This document shows positions 33,078 to 41,674 of a stretch of DNA of 64,000 bases, one piece after another (positions within the stretch are counted from its first letter, which is position 1; each line of letters opens with the position of its first letter). Source of the stretch: Helicobacter sp. GTDB lineage: Bacteria > Campylobacterota > Campylobacteria > Campylobacterales > Helicobacteraceae. A model generated the notes under the pieces. The model was not told the origin of the DNA, did not search any database, and saw only the letters and a program-made list of their open reading frames with translations. The translations under genes and the position numbers were made by a program. The stretch is from positions 1 to 64,000 of the forward strand of contig NZ_JAAVGY010000040.1 in NCBI RefSeq assembly GCF_014799995.1, given 5' to 3'.

Positions 33078-34769
33078 ATGGTTTTTAGCTCTTTTCCTTT
33101 TCTTTTAGGTTTTTTACCTCTGATGCTTTTAGGATTTTATTGTTTAAGATATTGCAAGCAAGATTTTCTTGCAAAAGTCTTTTTGGTGCTAGGAAGTTTA
33201 TTCTTTTATGCCTTTTGGAATCCCTCTTATCTCTTTTTGTTGTTGGGGAGCATTGGGGTAAATTTTATCATTGGAAAAAAGATTCTAAATACTTTTGCAG
33301 TAATGCCTTCTAGGGTTTCTTTGTCAATTGAGCGGGGGGGGGGGCAAAATAATCTTTTAGTAGAATCCCTTTCTCCTACAAACAATTCCTTTTCTCTTTC
33401 TAATCCAAATCCTTTAAATCCCACTTCCTCTAAAACCCCCACAAATCCCAAATGCTTTTTAATCCTTGGCATTGTCTTTAATCTCGCTCTACTTGGATTC
33501 TTTAAATACACTGATTTTTTCTTAGAGAATTTCAATGCTTTCTCTAAGATTCTCTCTTTAGACTTTAATATTCCCTTGCCACACATTCTTTTGCCTCTAG
33601 CGATTTCATTCTTTACCTTCCAACAAATTGCTTTCTTGGTGGATTGTTATAAAAGAATTGATACGCAAGATTTGCAAGAGGAAGGGAAAGCATTAAATTT
33701 CTTAGATTATTGTCTGTTTGTGTGTTTCTTCCCTCAACTCATTGCAGGTCCTATTGTGCATCACAAAGAGATGATGCCCCAATTCCATACTTTGTTTGCA
33801 AAAGGTTTTGATTCTAAAGTTTGGGAGAGGGGAGCAAAGGGAATCTTTATCTTTTCACTTGGACTCTTTAAAAAAGTCGTGATTGCAGATTCCTTTGCTA
33901 AGTGGGCAAATGCAGGATTTGCAGTCGTAGAGCAAGGAGGGAATCTCAATATCTTTGAATCGTGGGCGACTTCTTTGAGCTATACCTTTCAGCTCTATTT
34001 TGACTTTAGCGGATATTGTGATATGGCAATCGGGCTTGGATTATTCTTTGGGATTATGCTGCCTATTAATTTTGATTCTCCCTATAAGTCTTTAAACATT
34101 AGTGAGTTTTGGAGAAAGTGGCATATTACTTTAGGGAGATTCTTAAAGGACTATCTTTATATTCCGCTTGGGGGAAATCAAAACAAGAAATATCAAGATT
34201 CTAAATCTTATGCAATCTTAAACAAAATCTTCACCCTTAGGAATCTCTTCATCGTGGCTTTCTTAAGTGGTATTTGGCACGGAGCAGGGTTTGGGTTTAT
34301 TCTATGGGGGAGTTTGCACGGGCTTGCGATGTGTGTGCATAGAATCTATGGGTTTATCCTAGAGAGATTCCAACTCCAAAGTGCAAGATTTTTAAAGAGT
34401 AAAGTCTATCAAGTGCTTTGTTGGTTTGTAACCTTTAATTTCTTGAATTGCACTTGGATATTCTTTAGGAGTGAAAATGTGCAAGGGGCAATCAATCTGC
34501 TTAAGGGAATGTTTGGGATTGTGTGGGTGGAGTTACCGCAAAAAATAAGATTGCCTAAGCTTCTTGCAAACATTGATGGGCGCAATGATACTTTGATTTA
34601 TATTATTTTAGCCTTTATCGTGTGCTTGTGCTTTAGTAATTCTCTCAAAAGATTAGAGCGGTTTTCACCTAATCTTTGGAATGCCATTCTTACAGGAGTA
34701 TTTTTCTATTACTCGCTCATAATGCTTGCCTCTACACCCTACACAGAATTTATTTATTTCAATTTCTAA
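33078..34769 (+). CDS. MBOAT-family membrane O-acyltransferase (AlgI/PatA-like), phase variable
   Basis: The 563-residue multi-spanning inner-membrane protein has the MBOAT signature LSGIWHGAGFGFILWGSLHG with the conserved His401, preceded by FWRKWHITLG and the YLYIPLGG segment. Relatives (AlgI, DltB, PatA) pass acyl groups across the membrane to alginate, teichoic acid or peptidoglycan. Residues of about 74-120 form an insert that carries an 11-G run (Arg86-Gly89) and a Ser/Pro/Asn-rich linker. The 11-G length is in frame, so the gene reads ON here. An SGNH partner follows 11 nt later. The acceptor is not known. Confidence 0.85.
   Translation: MVFSSFPFLLGFLPLMLLGFYCLRYCKQDFLAKVFLVLGSLFFYAFWNPSYLFLLLGSIGVNFIIGKKILNTFAVMPSRVSLSIERGGGQNNLLVESLSPTNNSFSLSNPNPLNPTSSKTPTNPKCFLILGIVFNLALLGFFKYTDFFLENFNAFSKILSLDFNIPLPHILLPLAISFFTFQQIAFLVDCYKRIDTQDLQEEGKALNFLDYCLFVCFFPQLIAGPIVHHKEMMPQFHTLFAKGFDSKVWERGAKGIFIFSLGLFKKVVIADSFAKWANAGFAVVEQGGNLNIFESWATSLSYTFQLYFDFSGYCDMAIGLGLFFGIMLPINFDSPYKSLNISEFWRKWHITLGRFLKDYLYIPLGGNQNKKYQDSKSYAILNKIFTLRNLFIVAFLSGIWHGAGFGFILWGSLHGLAMCVHRIYGFILERFQLQSARFLKSKVYQVLCWFVTFNFLNCTWIFFRSENVQGAINLLKGMFGIVWVELPQKIRLPKLLANIDGRNDTLIYIILAFIVCLCFSNSLKRLERFSPNLWNAILTGVFFYYSLIMLASTPYTEFIYFNF
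33334..33344 (+). repeat. G11 phase-variation tract inside the MBOAT gene
   Basis: Eleven consecutive G encode Arg-Gly-Gly-Gly in a linker between membrane segments, where extra or missing codons would be tolerated but frameshifts would abolish the protein. The location after about 86 codons is typical of phase-variable surface enzymes. Confidence 0.85.
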
Positions 34770-34780
34770 GGGGAAAGAAT

Positions 34781-35953
34781 ATGTGGAATCTTAAAAATAA
34801 ATGGAGTCAAAGTATTTTAAATAAGAATCTTGGGGAGAGGGGGTTTATTGTTAGTGCATCGTTGATTCCTATACCATTTATTGTGCTTCTTGTCATTAAT
34901 CTCTATCTGTATGACCCTGCACAGATTTTTCATAAACCTTATTTCAGGAAAATAACCTTTTTTGATGATATGCGGGTTGCAGCTAGGGGAATTATCCAGC
35001 ATTATCATTTTGATTCATATATTTTAGGCACTTCTATGCTAGAAAACACTTCAGCGAAAGAGGCAAAGAAAAAGCTAGGGGGAGAATGGGTAAATATTTC
35101 ATTGAGTGGTTCTACTTTTAATGAAAGGGCGGTAGTGCTAGAATATTTATTTAAGCACCAATCACCTAAACAGATTTTATATAGTTTGGATTATTTGGTG
35201 AGTGTGCAGACTAGAAATGATATGCCAATCAAGCTATACAATGATTCTAATGCTGATGATTTTAGTTTTTATATCAATGATAGATTTGTTGTATGTTCCC
35301 TTATATGGTCAAAAGATAAAGGTTGTGTAGGCAAGAGTGATAGTGGGGCAAGACTTGAGGATTCCATCGTGCGTTGGATTGATTTTAAGGACTACATAGG
35401 AAGATTTGGAGGAATTGAGAATTGGGTAAAGTTTAAGAATCACGAACAGCTAAAAGAACCTTTGCGAATTTTATCCCAGTACGAAATTCAGAATCTTAAG
35501 GAAAATTTCATTGCAGAGGACTTAAATGCGAAAATACGAGAGAATATAACTGAGAATATTTTAAAGTTTGTGAAGCAAAATCAGCAAACACGATTTTATT
35601 TCGTGATTCCACCTTATAGTCGTTTGAATTATAAGTTAAATAGTAGGTTTGGAGGTAATTTTTTGCAATTCCAATCTACTTTATCATGGTTTGTTTTAGA
35701 GTTAGAAAAATATCCTAATGCCACGCTTTATGGGTTTGATAACTTAGATTATGCAGATGAAATCGCAAACTATAAAGACTTAACACATTATAATATTGAT
35801 ATGAATTCAATGCAGCTAGACGCAATTAGAGAGAATACACATAGACTGACACAAGAAAACATTGAGGGGTATCTTAAGGCTATGGAATCCAAGATTCAAG
35901 AATACGAGATAGAATCTTTGATAAAAATTGTCAAAGAGGCGTTAGGAGAGTAA
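34781..35953 (+). CDS. SGNH-like acyltransferase partner of the MBOAT protein
   Basis: The 390-residue protein has an N-terminal hydrophobic anchor (about residues 22-44: VSASLIPIPFIVLLVINLYL) and a periplasmic domain with the SGNH-style block LGTSMLENT (GxS) and a late DLTHYN (D-x-x-H) pair. This is the architecture of AlgX/DltD-like proteins that finish acyl transfer for an MBOAT partner. It lies 11 nt after the MBOAT gene with an aagggga site. No close family name is certain. Confidence 0.7.
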   Translation: MWNLKNKWSQSILNKNLGERGFIVSASLIPIPFIVLLVINLYLYDPAQIFHKPYFRKITFFDDMRVAARGIIQHYHFDSYILGTSMLENTSAKEAKKKLGGEWVNISLSGSTFNERAVVLEYLFKHQSPKQILYSLDYLVSVQTRNDMPIKLYNDSNADDFSFYINDRFVVCSLIWSKDKGCVGKSDSGARLEDSIVRWIDFKDYIGRFGGIENWVKFKNHEQLKEPLRILSQYEIQNLKENFIAEDLNAKIRENITENILKFVKQNQQTRFYFVIPPYSRLNYKLNSRFGGNFLQFQSTLSWFVLELEKYPNATLYGFDNLDYADEIANYKDLTHYNIDMNSMQLDAIRENTHRLTQENIEGYLKAMESKIQEYEIESLIKIVKEALGE

Positions 35954-35971
35954 CTATTACGCATTTAGTTG

Positions 35972-36191
35972 TTGTCATTGCGAGGAGCGAACATAGTGAG
36001 CAACAAAGCGTCTGTTGCGAAAGCAACCGACCCACATTTGCGAATCTATAATCTTGGATTTTGCGATTCTATTACCGCGTCATTGCGAGCAAAGCGAAGC
36101 AATCCATAATCTTGCAAACATAAAATCTACAAAGGCGAGATTCCAAATTATAGATTGCCACGATTTTATTGCATAGAATCTCGCAAGGACG
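35972..36191. repeat. Cluster of dispersed intergenic repeats downstream of the MBOAT/SGNH pair
   Basis: The 346-nt gap before ndk holds a forward copy at 35972-36054 with an insertion in its middle (cattgcgaggagcg ... gcgaatctataat), a forward copy at 36078-36112 (cattgcgag ... gaagcaatccataat) and a reverse copy at 36146-36191 (attatagattgccacg ... tctcgcaaggac). Otherwise the gap carries only the AT-rich ndk promoter region. Confidence 0.85.
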
Positions 36192-36299
36192 CATTAGGAA
36201 TAAATTAAATATCATTTAATAAAAAATGCAGGTTATTTTTAATATAATAATCCCCTTATATTTTATATTTGCCCAAAGAATTGGGTTTTAGGAGTAGCA

Positions 36300-36713
36300 A
36301 TGGAGCAAACATTATCCATTATTAAACCTGATGCAGTGAAAAAAAATGTCATTGGGAAAATCATTGAACGTTTTGAGAGCAATGGCTTAAGAATCGCAGC
36401 AATGAAAAAGATTAGACTTAGCCGATGTGATGCGAAAGACTTTTATGCTGTGCATAAAGACCGCCCATTTTTTGGTGAATTGGTAGATTTTATGGTAAGC
36501 GGACCTGTGGTTGTGATGGTGCTTGAGGGATTAAACGCAGTGGCAAAAAACCGCGAATTAATGGGTTCAACCAATCCAAAAGAAGCAGCACCGGGCACAA
36601 TCCGCGCAGACTTTGCAGAGAGTATTGACGCAAATGCAGTGCATGGAAGTGATAGCCTAGAAAACGCGAAAAAAGAAATTGCATTTTTCTTCGCAACAAA
36701 AGAAATTTGCTAA
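36300..36713 (+). CDS. ndk: Nucleoside-diphosphate kinase
   Basis: This 137-residue enzyme equilibrates NTP and NDP pools through a phosphohistidine. It has EQTLSIIKPDAV at the start and the active site NAVHGSDS, where the histidine is phosphorylated. It heads the ndk-yceD-rpmF-plsX-fabH cluster. aggag precedes ATG 36300. Confidence 0.97.
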   Translation: MEQTLSIIKPDAVKKNVIGKIIERFESNGLRIAAMKKIRLSRCDAKDFYAVHKDRPFFGELVDFMVSGPVVVMVLEGLNAVAKNRELMGSTNPKEAAPGTIRADFAESIDANAVHGSDSLENAKKEIAFFFATKEIC

Positions 36714-36716
36714 TTA

Positions 36717-37082
36717 ATGCATAAAATAGCTTTTGCAAAAGCTTTTCAATCTTGTAAAAATGGAGAAGAGATTCCATTTTGCATTGAAAAAGATGAAGCA
36801 AAGCTAGAAGGGATTTTGTCTTATAATAAAAGCCACCCCAATTTACTGAAGCTAAGAGGAATCCTAAGCGGAACAATAGTTCTTGTGTGTGATTTTAGCG
36901 GAGAAGAATATATTAAGACATTAGAGGAAACTTTGGAGTTTTATCTTAGTGATGTAATAGTAAATTTGGACAATGAGCATTTTGAAGAAATAGTAGAATG
37001 CGAAAAAGGCTTAATTGATTTTGATGAAATTTTGCATAGCGAATTAGAGATGATTCGTTGTGATTATCATACTAAAGAATAA
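36717..37082 (+). CDS. YceD/DUF177-like protein between ndk and rpmF
   Basis: The 121-residue acidic protein has the DUF177 pattern LKLRGILSGTIVLVCD followed by a C-terminal acidic half. YceD-type proteins sit immediately upstream of rpmF in most bacteria and are linked to 23S rRNA accumulation. Two cysteines of the usual motif are only partly kept. It starts 3 nt after ndk and ends 11 nt before rpmF. Confidence 0.75.
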   Translation: MHKIAFAKAFQSCKNGEEIPFCIEKDEAKLEGILSYNKSHPNLLKLRGILSGTIVLVCDFSGEEYIKTLEETLEFYLSDVIVNLDNEHFEEIVECEKGLIDFDEILHSELEMIRCDYHTKE

Positions 37083-37093
37083 AAGGAGTAAAA

Positions 37094-37249
37094 ATGGCAG
37101 TACCAAAAAGACGTGTGAGCAAAACGAGAGCAGCAAAAAGACGAACACATTATAAAATTACATTGGCAGTTCCAGTAAAAGATAAAGACGGAACTTGGAA
37201 AATGCCTCATCGTGTAAATAAATTTACTGGAAAATATAAAAATAATTAA
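37094..37249 (+). CDS. rpmF: 50S ribosomal protein L32
   Basis: The 51-residue basic protein (MAVPKRRVSKTRAAKRRTHY) is L32 of the large subunit. It has aaaggag 6 nt before ATG 37094. Like other campylobacterotal L32 it lacks the four-cysteine zinc motif. plsX follows 14 nt later, a common bacterial pairing of ribosome and lipid genes. Confidence 0.95.
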   Translation: MAVPKRRVSKTRAAKRRTHYKITLAVPVKDKDGTWKMPHRVNKFTGKYKNN

Positions 37250-37263
37250 CTCGGAATATTGAA

Positions 37264-38250
37264 ATGAGAATTGCCGTTGATGCAATGGGGGGAGATTTTG
37301 GTTCTTCTCCACTCGTGCAAGGTGCTTTGCAAGCACTAAAAGAACGTGATTTTACACTTGTGCTTGTAGGAGATGAGCAAGTCATTGCTCCGCTTATCCC
37401 TGCGGAATATAAGCAAAAAATAGAAATCGTGCATTGCACAGACTTTATTACAATGAAAGAGGGTGCAACTTCTGCTTTAAAACGTAAAGAAAGCTCTATT
37501 TATGTTGCGATTGAAATGCTTAAATCCAAACAAATAGACGCCGTAGTTTCTGCGGGGCATAGTGGGGCAACGATGAGCCTTGCAACATTAAAAATCGGGC
37601 GGTTAAAGGGTGTTTCTCGTCCTGCAATCTGCACACTTATGCCACGTATTGACGCACAAAAAAGCCTCGTTGTAGATGCGGGAGCAAATGTGGATTGTAA
37701 GCCAGAGAATCTCTTTGAGTTTGGGATTATGGGACACGAATATGCGACTGCGATTCTCAATTATCCTAAGGCACGGATTGGCTTATTAGCAAATGGTGAG
37801 GAGGAGTGCAAAGGCAATGAAATAACAAAGGCAGCTTTTGAACTCTTGAAAAAACACCCAAGTTTCATTGGTAATATTGAGGGCAATAATATCTTTGACG
37901 CCAATGTAGAAGTGATTGTGTGTGATGGATTTGTGGGCAATGTTGTGCTAAAGACAAGCGAAGGGGTGGCAGATTCTATTGTGTTTTTGTTGAAAAAATA
38001 CATTAAATCCTCTCCTATTGGAATCTTTGGTTCATTGTTTATGAAAAATGTGTTTAAAAAACTTAAAAAGCAAATTGATTATGCAGAATATGGTGGAGCA
38101 CCGCTTCTAGGCGTAGATGGTAATGTCATTATCTGTCATGGTAAAAGTAATGCAAAAGCGATGAAAAATGCAGTATTTCAAGCGATTTTAGCGGTTGAAA
38201 ATAATGTCAATGATAGAATCCTAGCCGCTTTGGAGAAATATAAAATTTAA
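37264..38250 (+). CDS. plsX: Phosphate acyltransferase PlsX
   Basis: PlsX makes acyl-phosphate from acyl-ACP to start phospholipid synthesis. The 328-residue protein begins RIAVDAMGGDFGSSPLVQGA and contains SAGHSGATMSLA and VGNVVLKTSEG, family signatures. It lies 14 nt after rpmF and 9 nt before fabH, in the order of E. coli and H. pylori. Confidence 0.95.
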   Translation: MRIAVDAMGGDFGSSPLVQGALQALKERDFTLVLVGDEQVIAPLIPAEYKQKIEIVHCTDFITMKEGATSALKRKESSIYVAIEMLKSKQIDAVVSAGHSGATMSLATLKIGRLKGVSRPAICTLMPRIDAQKSLVVDAGANVDCKPENLFEFGIMGHEYATAILNYPKARIGLLANGEEECKGNEITKAAFELLKKHPSFIGNIEGNNIFDANVEVIVCDGFVGNVVLKTSEGVADSIVFLLKKYIKSSPIGIFGSLFMKNVFKKLKKQIDYAEYGGAPLLGVDGNVIICHGKSNAKAMKNAVFQAILAVENNVNDRILAALEKYKI

Positions 38251-38259
38251 AGAGAATCA

Positions 38260-39264
38260 ATGGAAACACCAATCTATGCAACTTTAAGTTCTATTGGCGC
38301 GTATGTTCCTAGCAGAATCATTACAAATGATGATTTGTCCCAAATAGTTGAAACAAGTGATGAATGGATTACCAAGCGCACAGGCATTAAAGAAAGGAGA
38401 TTTGCAGAGGATAACGAAGCGACAAGTGATTTGGCTACAAAGGCGGCAAAGATTGCGATAGAAAGGGCGAAGATTGATGTGAATGCGATTGACGCGGTAA
38501 TTGTCGCAACGATTTCTCCAGATTTTTTTTGTATGCCCTCTACCGCGTGTGTGGTTGCGAATAATTTAGGGATTCTTAATAAGCCAGCCTTTGATATTTC
38601 GGCAGCTTGTAGTGGATTTATTTACTTGCTTTCTCTTGCAAAATCCCTAATAGAATCTAAAACGCATCAAAACATTTTAATCATTGGAGCAGAAAAAATT
38701 TCAAGTATCCTAGATATGCAAGATAGAAGTACTTGTGTTTTGTTTGGTGATGGGGCAGGAGCTGCAATTATCAGCGCGACAGAGGATAAAAGCCTTAGTA
38801 TTTTAGATGTGCATTGTGCTTCCAATGGGCAATACCAAGACCTTTTAATGACGCCGGGTTGCGGAAGTCGTTGTCCGGCAAGTCCAAGAGTGCTACAAGA
38901 GCATTTGCAGTTTATCAAAATGAAAGGCAATGAAACCTTTAAAATCGCAGTCAAAACCTTAACCAAAGATGTCATAGAAATTTTGGAAAAGAATCATTTG
39001 TCTAAAGATGACATTGATTTTTTTATCCCACACCAAGCCAATTTGCGTATTATTTCAGCGGTGGGTGAGACATTGGGTTTCTCAAATGAAAAAATTGCTC
39101 TTGTGGTACAAAAATATGGTAATACTTCTGCTGCTTCTATTCCTATGGCGATGAATGATTTGTATGAAAGCGGTAAGATTCAGCAAGGTTCAAGATTGCT
39201 TTTGGACGCTTTTGGGGGTGGTTTGACTTGGGGTTCTGCGATTCTTACCTTTGGCGGTAAATAA
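38260..39264 (+). CDS. fabH: 3-oxoacyl-ACP synthase III (KAS III)
   Basis: FabH starts fatty-acid chains by condensing acetyl-CoA with malonyl-ACP. The catalytic triad is visible as Cys117 (SAACSGF), His258 (IPHQANLRI) and Asn288 (YGNTSAAS). The 334 residues match the family. It is the last gene of the lipid cluster. AccBC at 4.6-6.5 kb supplies the malonyl unit. Confidence 0.96.
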   Translation: METPIYATLSSIGAYVPSRIITNDDLSQIVETSDEWITKRTGIKERRFAEDNEATSDLATKAAKIAIERAKIDVNAIDAVIVATISPDFFCMPSTACVVANNLGILNKPAFDISAACSGFIYLLSLAKSLIESKTHQNILIIGAEKISSILDMQDRSTCVLFGDGAGAAIISATEDKSLSILDVHCASNGQYQDLLMTPGCGSRCPASPRVLQEHLQFIKMKGNETFKIAVKTLTKDVIEILEKNHLSKDDIDFFIPHQANLRIISAVGETLGFSNEKIALVVQKYGNTSAASIPMAMNDLYESGKIQQGSRLLLDAFGGGLTWGSAILTFGGK

Positions 39265-39301
39265 TCTTTTTAAATCACAAAATTGAAGTGGAGAGATTCC
39301 A

Positions 39302-40006
39302 TTAATTTGGCTTAGCCACCTCTCCCTTTAACTCTTTATCATAATCTGCCTTTTTATAAAACAGCCTTATTCTCTTATTATTAAATTTATCTGATAAAGG
39401 GTCTTTTGTCTCATCATAATCTTGCACATTAATTTGCGCCAATCCACACAATAGATGAATCAAATCATCGCTCATAAAGGGTTTATCTTTGGCTGCTTGA
39501 ATCTTTTGGGCGGTTTCTTTGTGATTCTTGACGAATTCTTCTGTCATCATTATAATCAAAGGCACTTCGGCGGTGAATCTTGAAGTGAAGCCGTGCCCTA
39601 ATTTGCCTTTGTATTCATAGAGACTTTCCCCGTGGTCGCTGACATAAACAATAATCGCATCAGTCTCTTGATAGATTTTAAAGATTTCATTCAAGACATA
39701 ATCCCCATACAAAATTGCATTGTTATAGTGTGCGATAATTTCTTTTTGTTTATCATCAATATAAGAGGGATAATGAATGTCTTGGGCGTTGAATTTCTCA
39801 AACTCTTTAGGATAGCGATGTTCGTATGCAAGATGTTGTCCTGCTAAGTGAATAATATCCAAGTTAAATTCTGCTTGGTTTTGCTTCAAGGCGGATTGTA
39901 TGAAAGGCAAAAGATTTTCATCATATCCATTGCTTTTGTCTATAATTTCGCCAGATTCTGTAATGAACTTACTCAAGTGTGTTTGATAATCTGCGAAAAA
40001 AGCCAT
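39302..40006 (-). pseudogene. C-terminal part of a phosphoethanolamine transferase, out of frame
   Basis: This is the distal fragment of the gene interrupted at the G12 tract. The annotated ATG at 40006 is internal. The same frame runs unbroken from the tract (base 40210) with sequence such as LFSDTIAPFSLTALTLK, the family's typical block. It ends with the metal-site region VYVSDHGESLYEYKGKLGHG, so the alkaline-phosphatase-like catalytic domain is intact as coded. No ribosome site suits a start at 40006. Read together with the upstream half, it would make a full protein if the tract had 13 or 10 G. Confidence 0.8.
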
Positions 40007-40203
40007 AGAACTAAAAGCCGGTAGTTTCCAAGAAACTTCTTGATTAGAGAAAGTGTGTGTTTGATAGCCCGCAAGTGAAAAGAGATTGATTATATCTAAA
40101 GAATTATTCCATTTCTTATTATTATCGTTGTTGGAGAAGTTTAATAAGGTTTTGAGGGTTAATGCAGTGAGAGAAAAAGGCGCAATCGTATCACTAAAGA
40201 GGA

Positions 40204-41073
40204 CTATCTGCCCCCCCCCCCCACATTATTTATAAGAGCATTCAAATAGGGAGTATTGAGAAGTGGATAACCATAAGCATTTAAAAAATTCCTTTGTGCA
40301 GATTCACCAATGACAAGCACAATGTGCTTAGGAGAATCTTTACTCTTAGAAATCTTGCCTTGATAAGATTCTCTAATAGCTTGATAATTGGCAATTGTTT
40401 CTTGCATATCTCTAAAGGAATGATAGAATTGAATCAAGGAATAAGGAATGCGTGTAAGCGAATATCGCATTAATGTATTTTCAAATGATGAGGGTCTATG
40501 TCTTACAAGAGCAAGATAGGATTTATTGGCAATCAAAAAAATACTTATTATAAGCAAGGAATAAACAAAGATTTTATTCCATTTTGCTTTGATGCAGAAT
40601 CTTTTAGGATTGGTGGTAAAAAGCTTAAAATAAACAAAGCTAAGCAAAATAAATCCACAGACAAGTCCAAGTATTTTTAGATTGATAAAGGTAATGAGAA
40701 ATTCTTTGGCTTCTTTTGGATTGGTTTGCACTAACACTTCTATAATATCAGGTGTGATGAGAGCGGAATAATATTTTACTAAAAAGATTTCTACTATAAA
40801 TAAAAATGTGCCCACAAAACAAAGGAAATATAAGATATATCGTGCAAATCTATGAAAAATATAGAAAACTAAACATAAAATAAGAATTTCTAATAAAGCT
40901 CCAGTGAGGAAAGCCTCTAGGCATTTTTTAACAAAGTCATTACTAGAATAAGTGAAGTAATACCAATACATTGAAGGAATAGTACTACAAGCAAAGAGAT
41001 AACACACACTTGGTAGATTCTGCCATAAGAAATCAAGAAAGTGTTGATTCGCTTTTGTTGTTTGTTGCTGCAT
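40204..41073 (-). CDS. N-terminal part of a phosphoethanolamine transferase (phase-OFF)
   Basis: The 289 residues contain five N-terminal hydrophobic helices and the start of the periplasmic catalytic domain, including VLVIGESAQRNFLNAYGY with the nucleophile position at Ser258. The frame then reaches the G12 tract and ends with TAG at 40204-40206. With 13 or 10 G it would continue to 39302, giving about 590 residues of an EptA/CptA-like enzyme that adds phosphoethanolamine to lipid A, core sugar or flagellar targets. The exact acceptor is unknown. As sequenced the enzyme should be absent or truncated. Confidence 0.82.
   Translation of the reverse strand: MQQQTTKANQHFLDFLWQNLPSVCYLFACSTIPSMYWYYFTYSSNDFVKKCLEAFLTGALLEILILCLVFYIFHRFARYILYFLCFVGTFLFIVEIFLVKYYSALITPDIIEVLVQTNPKEAKEFLITFINLKILGLVCGFILLSFVYFKLFTTNPKRFCIKAKWNKIFVYSLLIISIFLIANKSYLALVRHRPSSFENTLMRYSLTRIPYSLIQFYHSFRDMQETIANYQAIRESYQGKISKSKDSPKHIVLVIGESAQRNFLNAYGYPLLNTPYLNALINNVGGGGR
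40211..40222 (-). repeat. G12 phase-variation tract in the phosphoethanolamine-transferase gene
   Basis: Twelve C on the plus strand read as G12 in the gene. One extra G joins the two halves in one frame. One fewer leads to a TAG a few codons later. The current length is OFF. Confidence 0.9.
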
Positions 41074-41104
41074 TTTTACTCCTTAAAATAAATTTAATCA
41101 ATAA

Positions 41105-41674
41105 TCATTCCCTTGCTCTGCCAACCAATCGTGCCACCAAAGCCAAAGAATCTTGCGTGCGCTGAATGAGCGTCTCTTCATAAAATAGAATCTCTAAATC
41201 CAAAAAAGCGTGTAAAAGCTCGTTTTTGTGCAATAAATGACTAGAATCACTCGCAAAAGCATTTTGGGATTCTCTCTCGCTTTTGGCAAAGGTTTCAAAT
41301 ACTAGGATTCCACCTTTTTTAAGCCCCTCACGCATAAAGGGAAAAAGCCTGCGCTCTAAAAAATAACTATTGCAAATCAAATCAAAGCTTTGAGGTGGAA
41401 TCTTAAAAGTATCCAAATCCGCGCAAAAAGCGTGGATGTTGCGTTCATTTTGCAAAGAAGTAATGGCAAAATCCGAAATATCTACACTCTCTACACAGAA
41501 TCCACAATCCCGTATAAAGCGCGAATTACGTCCCATACCACACGCAATATCTAGGGCTTTAGGATTTTCTTTTGGTGCAATGTGCGTGATGTATTTCTTT
41601 AGAATCTCTAAAGGTTCTCCAACGACTGGATTTTCTTGATGTCTAGTATCCCATTTGACTTGGTCGCTCTGCAT
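41105..41674 (-). CDS. Class-I SAM-dependent methyltransferase (TehB-like)
   Basis: The 189-residue protein has SAM motif I ALDIACGMGRNSRFIRDCG, a second acidic motif VESVDISDF and the later FDLICNSYFLERRLFP. It resembles TehB-type methyltransferases that act on small thiols or metalloid oxyanions. ATG 41674 overlaps the aguB stop (taatg), so it is the last gene of the minus-strand operon. The substrate is unknown. Confidence 0.75.
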   Translation of the reverse strand: MQSDQVKWDTRHQENPVVGEPLEILKKYITHIAPKENPKALDIACGMGRNSRFIRDCGFCVESVDISDFAITSLQNERNIHAFCADLDTFKIPPQSFDLICNSYFLERRLFPFMREGLKKGGILVFETFAKSERESQNAFASDSSHLLHKNELLHAFLDLEILFYEETLIQRTQDSLALVARLVGRARE

